In this document: positions 58,351 to 64,000 of the stretch, piece by piece | How the letters are laid out: the number at the start of each line of letters is the position of its first letter | How positions within the stretch are numbered: the first letter of the stretch is position 1 | NCBI GenBank assembly: GCA_012845835.1 | Contig: JABAKD010000011.1 | Location: 14,335,214-14,399,213, forward strand | Origin: Undaria pinnatifida | Taxonomy: Eukaryota; Sar; Phaeophyceae; Laminariales; Alariaceae | Direction of reading: 5' to 3' | DNA length: 64,000 nt | The notes under the pieces: model-generated | What the model was told of the DNA's origin: nothing | What the model saw: only the letters and a program-made list of their open reading frames with translations | Database searches by the model: none | Made by a program: the position numbers and the translations under genes

Positions 58351-61300
58351 CTAGTAGTAGTAATAGTACGGGTTGCATGTTTCGGGGTTAACTGATGTTT
58401 CTGACGTTCTGACGTTCTGACGTTCTGACCTCTCTAGTGCGGTTGTCCTCAAGCGTGCAACTGTCGGTTAGTATGGTAATACTACGGGTGTGTTTGTTTT
58501 GAAGACTATTAGTAGCGTATAGCAGCTTAATGATAGTCGGGTTGCGCGAAGGGATGACGAACGTGTTGGAAAGTCATATTTCGGGTGATATATAGAGCTC
58601 CCCATGGTACAATTTTAATAGGACCTCACAAACTTATAAGAATATGCGGCATCCCTAGCGTGGGATAACAAATATCATACTATCATACTATCATACTGTC
58701 GTACTGTCATACTATAATCATATCATACTACCACACTCTGTGAAAGCGTATCAGGTAAATAGTTTGAAGCATATGCCGTGGACTTGCTCCGTAGTGCCCT
58801 CGTCATCCTGGTAGGGTACATAGTTTCAACCATCTGCTGTAATATCGTCAGAAATGTACGGCATGGTCATCATGGGGCCATCGTTCTTCATGTATTTCGT
58901 TACACGTCTGGCCGCGGTAGGGAAAGGCACTTGCAGAATCCTGCAACAAAGAATGATGGGGAAATTGAGGACACAGTAGGTTTGGGACTTACACTGTAGG
59001 TAGGAAGCAGACGTGTGGACTGTCGGAAAAATATGGATCTGAATGATACCTGTGCGTGGCTACACAAACAAATGAGGTGCAACCTGAGCCAAACGTGGTG
59101 CAACGTGAGTCAATGGGCTTCATTCAACACATTGCAGATAATCTGCTCAAGCGTAACTTCTGAATATGGCTTACCCCGTAGTGCTCTCCTCGTCCGGATA
59201 GAGGAAATAGGGGCTGCGCACGTTGAAGTCCGGCCGAAGGGTCTTGAGCGGCTTGAAGCACAGCAGTGTCATCCCCTTGGGGAACAAAGCTTTCAGACCT
59301 GCCTGCAGTGTCAACGATACGTCGTTCCGCGGTAACATGAAGAAATTATCGATCACAACGAGAGGGAGGGGGTGAACAAGAACAACGAGCAGTCAGCACG
59401 AGATGGAGGAGGTGCGTGCCGCGGTGGAATATATGAACACGAAAAAAAACCAGCCAAAACGAGAGGGAGGGAGTGCGATGGGCGTCAGCCCCTTGGGGTA
59501 CGGCGCTTTCAAGCCCGCCTGTTAGGTCAACAATAGGTCGTTCAGCGGGACACAAGTACGATGAGCCGTCAAAACGAGAGGAAGCGAGTAAAAAAGACCA
59601 ATGAACAAACCAAGGATAGTGAACAGTCAGAATGGGAGGGAGGGAGTGTCGAGGGGTGCCGTTTTTTTGTTCGCCGCATCCATAGATGGTGGTCGAGTTA
59701 GATCATACTGTGCGGGGTGGAAAACGTTACCTCCGGAGAAGGGGGATGGTCATACCACGTAGTGTGCATATGGCAAGGCACTTAATTTGTTTTCCGCTGC
59801 GGCCATTTCCAGAGAGAGCAATTGGTATATCTGGTACTATATAACGAACGCTCGCTCGTTACATAGTACCAGATATACCAATTGCCATCTCTGGCAATGG
59901 TCATCAAGGAAACGCAAATTAAGTGCCTCGTTACACGGTACCAGGTATACCAATTGCTGTCTCTGGAAATGGCCACAACGGAAAACAATTTAATTAGTTT
60001 GATGCTGTCATCCGTATGCAAGGAAGTACGCACAAGATGCCGAAGTCTCCTCACAAGAAGTTCTCACAAGGACGCAGCATACTCTGCATGCGAAGGAATC
60101 CCTCACGGCGCTTCGCGTTTGATGCACGCAATGTCCGCCTGATCGGTGAAAACCCGACGTCCTCTATCCCGGTATTGTCGAGATGCGAGGGTCCATGGTC
60201 TGACATGACAGACTGCGGCAATGCATGCTCAACCATTAAACCTCCTTCCTCCCTCCTCTAACCCTTACCTCCCCCCACACACACCAGAACACATCTAAAA
60301 TAACTCGAAGCTATCGTCCATACGCAAGAAAACACGCACAAGATGCGGAAGTACGCCTCACAAGGGGTTCTTCGTTCGATGCGGTCCACCCTTCGGATTC
60401 GCCGAACAGCGTTTCGCGCTTGATGCTTGGTGCAAGCAACATCCCCCCTGGTCGGAGAAAACACGACGTGCTCCGTTCCAGCATCGTAGGGATGCGAGAG
60501 GCTATAAAGTCTGACAGACTGCGGCCATGCATGGCAATGGTTAATGATTGCACCCCCCTCCTCCCTCCCTTAACCCTTCTCCCAACCCTTACCCTCTCCC
60601 CAAGCGTGCCAACAAGCACCATGACTCACCATTTCGTCCTTGGAGACGTAAGCCCTCTCCCCGGCGAATTCCAGGTACGTGCGGACCTCGTGATCGTCCA
60701 ATTGAGCGCCTGTTTTCTCGTCCATCAACTATCATATTACGAATGAAACATCAAGACATGATGAACGACGGCAAGACAAGAGGTGAGCGCTTGAGTTTCT
60801 AGAATGAGCAAAAAACAAGCGCGAGGCCGAAAGATCAGCGCGAAAAAGAGAGGGGCGCTAGAACGTTCGCATGGGGCAGCATGACGAGCGATGTCAACGG
60901 GAGAGAGGAGTGGTCAAACGTTTGAATAGCATTGAAGCAAGCACAAAGCTGGACTGTCTGTACACCCTAAATGTTCCATATGCCGTCGTCTCAACGCGCC
61001 ATGGGAATGGCCGCGGCACGGCACATGGCATGTTCGTTCGGCGACGCCTCCCAATTTGACTACCGACGCGCCTCACCTTGCTATGATCTGCGAACTATTG
61101 GCATAACATACACATCATGACAATTCCATGTTTTCGCTTGAGCGATTACCGACGCTTTGCGCTTCACCTTGCTGATGATCTGGACCGGCTTGTTGCTCCT
61201 AGCGTCGAGATGGATAGGATACGGTCTCCTCGCAGGGTGCACCATGTTGAACAGCTTCAGCCCACATGAGCAGGAAAAAGACAAGTACAGTGCGCGGCGC

Positions 61301-63985
61301 CACGTGAGGAACTCTGATTTCAGGCCAGGCCCCAACTGTTAGCAGGGTGGGCCCTACACTATACATCCGACAGCGCCCGGTGGCTTTGACGGCCAGACCA
61401 AGTCACCAACCAGAGTGGTAGAGCTATCCATCACTGGTACTGACCTAGCGATATCTACTGACCTCCACGTCGAAAGCGATCGCCGTTCCCTCTGGCCCTT
61501 CCCGTAGATGGAACGGCATTCGCGCTAGCTGATACAGTTGGCGCGTGCGCGTGCCAGAGAGCGAGAGAGCGAGAGCGAGAGCGAGAGAGCGAGAGAGCGA
61601 AAGGGCGAGAGCGAGAGAGCGAGAGAGCGAGAGAGCGAGAGAGCGAGAGATATGAGATGTGAGAACAAAGCGACAATGCCGTTGGCCCAAGAGGCAAGCC
61701 GGGCAGCATCACAAGACAATCAATCGCTCGTCGCGGTCGACGTTTGCCGCCGACGTGTTACCAACTTCAACGGAACACAACATTCCGGAATTTCATCATC
61801 AACCGCACGCACGTTTGGTTTCGGTTAGACATATTATTCCTAAGGTTGCTTCCACTCCAGAGTTATTGAAGCCTATTTCGTGAACGCGGACTAGACTATG
61901 GCCATGAGTTCATGCGAGAACAACAGCAACAACAACAACAACAACAACAGCAACAACAACTGCTGCTTGCCGCACTGCTGCTAAAGCCCGACTTCTGCAC
62001 CCTGTGCACCCGGGCACGTCAGTAACAGGAACCACGCTCACCCGCCTCTTCTTGAACTCCTTGCGTCGAACCTTATCCATGAGTTCGTTCGTCGAATCGA
62101 CTCCGTCGCCGATCGACTGCACAGCAGACGCGGCAGACGACGATTGGTAAAAATAAAGCTTTAATGTTTAAGAACACAGGCACACAACACGCGTGGGAGA
62201 TGCGGCCGCGCCGTTCAGCATCAAACGCATCGCAACCAACGATGGAACACCACACACCACAGGCGACACCGAGCATCACACTCATGCCGCCGACGTATAC
62301 AGGCCTCCGACAACGTTCGTTGTCTCGACTGACGGAGTGCACAGCAGAGTCATGGGGGGATGCAGCCTAACCTTAAACCAATCAACGTCAACCGAGTCAA
62401 ACCAACGCCTAAACGCCAAAACCGTTCAGCGAAAACAGGCCACACCAACACTTCTACCCAGCAGGCGGCACGGCACGAGCATCACAATCTTACTGGTGAC
62501 GTAGGTGGGGGCGCAAAGAAGTACGACCAGCATGCGTCATGTCGCGGACGTGTCAGATACCTCCGCTCATTGCAGCTCGGGGTACATCCCTACACCCCTA
62601 CCCCAGCCTCCCGGGCTGAATCGTCTTGCTGATGCTGCTTTATCGCCTCCCTTTTGTCCGCAATTCCCCCTCTTAAGGTCCCAAAGAGGTTATTAGCCCT
62701 CTGGGGGCCATGTATAGCAACCAAAAAAACGACGAGAACGACTTCATCAAGCGTCGAGCGTGAGCGGGCAGCAGCAAAATAAGTATCGCTATTCCGCGCA
62801 AGTGTTGGACAGCTCCTTACACGGTAGTTCAGAACCCTGTGTTACCTCGGCAGGCAGGCAGGCAGGCAGGCAGGCGGGCAGGCAGGCCAGGCCGCTTGAC
62901 GTGGCCGGTGTTACCATCGTCACGCCGTTGAAAGACTCGACACTTCGTCCCTCTTAAGTCACTTTATAGTCCCAAAGGCGTTGACCCTATTGACACTGCA
63001 TTCCTATTTTTGGGGACGAAACACTTGCAAAAATAGAGTTTAAAAAAAGTTAAATTTAGGATATATTCGCATTTTTAACCGGGTTAAGCCTTGTGCAGCA
63101 TTATCACCTGCTCGTTGTAGTCGTCTCCGCTTCCCGTGAGGATGGCGTGGTAGTACTTGTCGGGATGGAAGGATTTCCCATCCCTCTTCATATGGAACAG
63201 CTGGATCTCGATCGACGCATTCACAGCATCCTGCGAAAACCATAGCAACGAGGAACGTAGAAAAACGCGCCGGTTGAACAATGCGGTACAGCATCGGCCG
63301 CACCCAACGACGCAAAAATACACTTGCCCGACCAAGCGGCACCTTACTGACCACATCTTGTCAGCTCGATAAGCGGAAGACAACCGTACGGGGTGATATT
63401 TGGTGGCATCCTTCCGACAAAATGCGCGTTGGTTGGGTCACAAGGCAAGTTATTGCTATTGCTAGATGCAGTGTCCGAAGTAGGATGCAAGGAACTGCAC
63501 GACACGCGTGTGTATCCCTATTCGCAGCTTCACCGGCCCAGTAGACGTCTAAAGTAAATGGCCGTATACCCGGGTCCCAGCAGGGGTCATACAATCATAT
63601 AGGGGGTGCTACAGCACAATCATGTAGGCCCATGAACACGAAACACTTGGTACTGTGTGTAATAAGCACATCAGGCTCGCTTTCGGGGGGCGCTACTGTA
63701 GGAATAATTGGACAAAAAAACGTGCTCAGCGGAGAGATCTACACGGAATCCGAATCGGGTATGTGATACCCTATGCTCAGGGTTAGCGCCAAAATAAGGC
63801 GTCAAGCGTTGCTCAGATAAGGTGTTATTAGTCAGCGGGCCCATACTGTGTGGGCTATTGTATCAGGTGACATTGGAGGCACCTTGGCGACGATGTTGAC
63901 TTTTTTCTGCTCATCTTCGTCTCCTCTCAAAGGATCGTCGTCGTTCGTGAACAGGAAGATGCGCTTGTGATCCATTGGCTGCTTG
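45290..63985 (-). CDS. XRCC6: Ku70, DNA end-binding subunit of the Ku heterodimer (3' 14 exons, 5' end beyond window)
   Basis: Exons in transcript order are 63985-63883, 63230-63108, 62116-62042, 61528-61463, 61254-61150, 60728-60630, 59302-59175, 57906-57811, 56750-56605, 55981-55879, 54384-54307, 53274-53151, 48252-48169 and 45406-45290 (TGA). Every junction is GT-AG and in phase, giving 481 residues. The order matches Ku70: a vWA strand (HKRIFLFTNDDDP), the Ku core beta-barrel (LFNMVHPARRPY, TLLCFKPL, MVALLPQEE), the C-terminal arm (CRRFENPALQ), a basic linker (AKRVK) and a SAP domain (ERFTMPTLKSFLKNRDLPLG). Ku70 pairs with Ku80 on broken DNA ends, starts non-homologous end joining and acts at telomeres. 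The SAP domain separates Ku70 from Ku80. About 150 N-terminal residues should lie past 64000. The 4.9-kb intron at 48253-53150 holds a dead transposase. Confidence 0.95.
45496..45530 (-). repeat. Decayed copy of the 5' part of the Ku70 SAP exon
   Basis: The minus strand reads CAG then CTCAAGCGTTTCACCATGCC, coding LKRFTMPTL, and then diverges. It is about 125 bp upstream of the real exon start. Confidence 0.75.
46289..46410 (-). repeat. Two further decayed copies of the SAP exon 5' end
   Basis: Plus-strand GGTGAAGCGCTCGAGCT and GGTGAAGCACTCGAACT, about 85 bp apart, resemble GGTGAAACGTTCCAGCT at the real exon start, including the intron AG. Confidence 0.6.
47440..47545 (+). repeat. (CAT)n triplet microsatellite
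   Basis: About 33 triplets of CAC, CAT and CGT type in the last Ku70 intron. Confidence 0.95.
48169..48252 (-). CDS. XRCC6: Ku70 exon (nuclear-signal-like linker)
   Basis: Its 28 codons include GGTAKRVKMEDDPNKINWQE and end ALAKGE before GTACGA. The KRVK cluster resembles the Ku70 nuclear signal, and WQEALAKGE leads straight into the SAP exon in phase. Confidence 0.85.
48865..48925 (+). repeat. Telomere-like CCCTAACCCTATAACCCTGG tract
   Basis: CCCAACCCTAACCCTATAAC continues to CCCTGGCCCTAACGC and AGGTTAAGGTTAAGGCTAAG, in the 4.9-kb Ku70 intron. Confidence 0.65.
49420..50065 (-). pseudogene. Dead DDE-superfamily transposase fragment (IS630/Tc1-mariner-like)
   Basis: The minus strand reads NDERKARIRRFLIEMGG, MIVYMDESFVHQLH, EDGVRRNGMGR, LRVIVVH, ITKDGPLVSLDADDF, MDAEKTAEILWQPNF and NMIIVLDNALT in the order of a DDE_3-type catalytic domain, with the first catalytic Asp in YMDES and the second in LDN. 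Three in-frame stops (TGA, TAG, TGA) and a frameshift before the LDN block make it non-functional. It lies in the 4.9-kb Ku70 intron on the same strand as Ku70. Confidence 0.65.
50830..51760 (-). pseudogene. Probable N-terminal remains of the same transposon gene
   Basis: Minus-strand open pieces read ANFLKGVVGPIPRRPEHGHL and FSAMFKAVKDCTPAQDRAAV (about 51.7-51.5 kb), an Ala/Glu-rich coil near 51.2 kb, and PALARTAELLRVGKGKVFKV near 50.9 kb, which resembles the DNA-binding helix-turn-helix of such transposases. Frames are broken. The link to the DDE fragment is inferred from strand and order. Confidence 0.35.
53151..53274 (-). CDS. XRCC6: Ku70 exon (end of arm and linker)
   Basis: It codes PNEKGVDAAVSSILEAFKVS, then an acidic and Gly/Ala linker ending KRPSGGA. 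The acceptor is TTGCAG and the donor GTGAGG. Confidence 0.85.
54307..54384 (-). CDS. XRCC6: Ku70 exon (C-terminal arm)
   Basis: It codes HYAALQAIALSEEEISWDPE and KDDNT. It continues the LQ.H...LEALAL helix of the Ku70 arm. The acceptor is TGTCCAG and the donor GTCAGT. Confidence 0.9.
54575..54760 (+). repeat. (ATC)n triplet microsatellite
   Basis: ATCATCGTCATCATC-type triplets with a short ATAATCATAATA block, 190 bp upstream of a Ku70 exon. Confidence 0.95.
55420..55870 (-). repeat. About 93-bp tandem array of the preceding Ku70 exon end
   Basis: Copies start at about 55420, 55503, 55597, 55691 and 55783, each with CTCTGCAAC or CTTCAGCAAC, TTTTCGAACYGGCGG and TCGAAGACGCC-like segments. The real exon end at 55879-55925 is the last unit. 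CCCTAACCC-like stretches fill the spacers. Confidence 0.85.
55879..55981 (-). CDS. XRCC6: Ku70 exon (C-terminal arm start)
   Basis: It codes VSQDEEGVKAAEGIVNALKL and VFDCRRFENPALQ, with FENP being a Ku70 landmark. The donor is GTGAGG. Its last 45 bp is repeated several times downstream in the intron. Confidence 0.92.
56112..56175 (-). repeat. Decayed copy of the end of the Ku70 PFADE exon
   Basis: Plus-strand CAACCTTCCGGCTTCTTCTG and GATCTTGTCGGCAAACGG mirror TAACCTTCCGGCTTGATGTC and GACCTCATCGGCAAAGGG at 56602. Splicing in phase skips it. Confidence 0.8.
56195..56490 (+). repeat. Dispersed repeat F, copy 2
   Basis: It aligns in order with 4270-4560, ending TTTGCAAATAAACTC. Confidence 0.7.
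56605..56750 (-). CDS. XRCC6: Ku70 exon (PQEE and PFADE segment)
   Basis: It codes MVALLPQEESMEDGMQLAPP and NAIVLPFADEVREAKATVEE, hallmark Ku70 core motifs. The acceptor is CTGGCAG and the donor GTTAAC. A decayed copy of its 3' part lies in the next intron at about 56112-56175. Confidence 0.93.
56770..57000 (+). repeat. SINE G body, truncated copy
   Basis: GAAAGCGCGGGAGCGGGAGT, GCTGAACCCCATGCGAGATA and GACACCTGTGACCATGACCT match the SINE at 37588, without the tRNA head and poly-A tail. Confidence 0.7.
57245..57470 (+). repeat. GGGTC-rich element copy 3
   Basis: Facing GGGTCGGGTCGG and CCGACCCGATCCGATCC halves, then CCCGACC-type units ending in poly-A. Confidence 0.75.
57560..57685 (+). repeat. 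20-bp tandem, about five units
   Basis: ATGAGGGGATGTGTAATGTA repeated in a Ku70 intron. Confidence 0.95.
57811..57906 (-). CDS. XRCC6: Ku70 exon (core helix)
   Basis: It codes SAKAFIALHEAMVAAKVYAL and onward to ANGASS. This is the helix that precedes the conserved VAL.PQEE strand. The acceptor is TATCAG and the donor GTGAGC. A (CTACTG)n tract lies about 110 bp upstream in the intron. Confidence 0.9.
58018..58360 (+). repeat. (AGTAGC)n/(AGT)n microsatellite
   Basis: About 340 bases of AGTAGTAGCAGTAGT units upstream of a Ku70 exon on the coding strand. Confidence 0.95.
59175..59302 (-). CDS. XRCC6: Ku70 exon (core, GFKP-like segment)
   Basis: It codes AGLKALFPKGMTLLCFKPLK and then PYFLYPDEE, matching the well-conserved GFKP and YPEE block of Ku70. 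The acceptor is ACTGCAG and the donor GTAAGC. Confidence 0.93.
59475..59550 (-). repeat. Decayed copy of a Ku70 exon 5' end with its intron edge
   Basis: The minus strand codes QAGLKAPYPKGL, next to QAGLKALFPKGM of the real exon at 59302. The adjacent intron bases (GGTCGTTCAGCGGGA against CGTCGTTCCGCGGTA) are copied too. It lies in a roughly 100-bp tandem array with AACGAGAGGGAGGGAG spacers. Confidence 0.8.
59690..60240 (+). repeat. Dispersed repeat D with internal fold-back
   Basis: It starts GAGTTAGATCATACTGTGCG as at 18313. The inner part 59781-59998 is a nested inverted repeat, and the right part matches the D consensus down to GCGGCAATGCATG. Confidence 0.75.
59800..59903. repeat. Long near-perfect hairpin
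   Basis: CAATTGGTATATCTGGTACT at 59819 is answered by AGTACCAGATATACCAATTG ending at 59884. The arms extend through CCATTTCCAGAG and CTCTGGCAATGG. Confidence 0.9.
60300..60545 (+). repeat. Dispersed repeat D, tandem copy
   Basis: GCTATCGTCCATACGCAAGA, TTCGCGCTTGATGCTTGGTG and CGACGTGCTCCGTTCC match the other copies; it follows the previous copy directly. Confidence 0.75.
60630..60728 (-). CDS. XRCC6: Ku70 exon (core, TGA..L turn)
   Basis: Its 33 codons read LMDEKTGAQLDDHEVRTYLE onward to SKDEM before donor GTGAGT. The segment corresponds to the core loop with the conserved TG pair. Confidence 0.9.
61056..61092 (-). repeat. Decayed copy of a Ku70 exon 3' end and donor
   Basis: Plus-strand CTACCGACGC and CTCACCTTGCTATGATCTG repeat TTACCGACGC and TTCACCTTGCTGATGATCTG of the exon at 61150, 84-90 bp away. 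Confidence 0.65.
61150..61254 (-). CDS. XRCC6: Ku70 exon (core, LFNMV segment)
   Basis: It codes LFNMVHPARRPYPIHLDARS and then NKPVQIISKVKRKAS. Donor GTAATC was preferred over an earlier GTGAAG because the longer version better matches the usual spacing to the TG turn in the next exon. Confidence 0.88.
61463..61528 (-). CDS. XRCC6: Ku70 exon (first core strands)
   Basis: This 66-bp exon codes LARMPFHLREGPEG and TAIAFDVE, the first beta-strands of the Ku core. It supplies the piece otherwise missing before LFNMV in the next exon. The acceptor is TATCAG and the donor GTCAGT. Confidence 0.85.
61555..61650 (+). repeat. (GAGAGC)n microsatellite
   Basis: GAGAGCGAGAGAGCGAGAGC-type units just upstream of the 66-bp Ku70 exon. 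On the coding strand it is a CT-rich tract. Confidence 0.9.
62042..62116 (-). CDS. XRCC6: Ku70 exon (vWA-core bridge)
   Basis: Its 25 codons end ELMDKVRRKEFKKRR, the conserved basic bridge between the vWA domain and the core. The acceptor is TGTGCAG and the donor GTGAGC, phase 0. Confidence 0.9.
62850..62892 (+). repeat. (GGCA)n microsatellite
   Basis: About ten GGCA tetramers in a Ku70 intron. Confidence 0.9.
63108..63230 (-). CDS. XRCC6: Ku70 exon (vWA domain, last strand and helix)
   Basis: Its 41 codons run from DAVNASIEIQLFHMKRDGKS to DDYNEQ. It starts after TTTTCGCAG and ends before GTGATA, phase 0 at both ends. Confidence 0.92.
63883..63985 (-). CDS. XRCC6: Ku70 exon (end of vWA domain)
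   Basis: It codes KQPMDHKRIFLFTNDDDP and an acidic linker ending NIVAK, before donor GTGCCT. The acceptor TTCGCAG at 63986 takes one base in phase from an exon outside the window. Confidence 0.92.
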
Positions 63986-64000
63986 CTGCGAACCGAAACG

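Overview
This is a nuclear eukaryotic window. All 23 mapped introns of the two long minus-strand genes are GT-AG, gene density is very low, and most of the DNA is intron or intergenic sequence full of microsatellites, minisatellites and tRNA-derived short repeats. No bacterial features (operons, Shine-Dalgarno sites, CRISPR) are present. A large repeat-rich algal-type genome, for example a brown alga or another stramenopile, fits the intron style and composition, but that is inference; no lineage-specific marker was read.

Layout. (1) 1.5-7.0 kb, plus strand: three phase-compatible exons of an unrecognised gene with an EF-hand-like helical look. A further candidate exon lies at 10.7 kb. Around them are (CTGTTA)n, (TCAATGCTT)n and poly-C tracts and repeats with tRNA-like pieces. 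(2) 7-23.6 kb: mostly non-genic. It holds GGGTC-rich repeats, a Gln/Lys-rich ORF (8.46 kb), a 1.1-kb cluster of CTCTAGAG-like sites (10.9-12 kb), an 84-bp minisatellite (13.9-15.1 kb) and a GC-rich, frame-broken ORF region (15.5-16.35 kb). (3) 38,730 to 23,678, minus strand: a complete 11-exon SR splicing-factor gene coding for 396 residues, with a short N-terminal RS segment, RRM1, an RS/RD/RG linker, an SWQDLK-type pseudo-RRM2 and an RS tail. (4) 38.8-45.3 kb: intergenic, with a poly-C tandem array and SINE-like copies. (5) 63,985 to 45,290, minus strand: the last 14 exons (481 residues) of Ku70 (XRCC6), from the end of the vWA domain through the Ku core and C-terminal arm to a SAP domain. 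The 5' end lies beyond position 64,000. A dead DDE transposase sits in its 4.9-kb intron.

The splicing-factor and DNA-repair genes have no evident functional link beyond proximity. The most striking pattern is structural. At six places an exon end together with its splice site is copied, in tandem and in decayed form, into the neighbouring intron or flank ('exon echoes'): once in the plus-strand gene and five times in Ku70. A second unexplained signal is the strong excess of the 9-mer TACCWGGTA across introns and intergenic DNA. Intron-exon models were built by hand from splice signals, reading-frame phase and remembered family motifs; no search was run.
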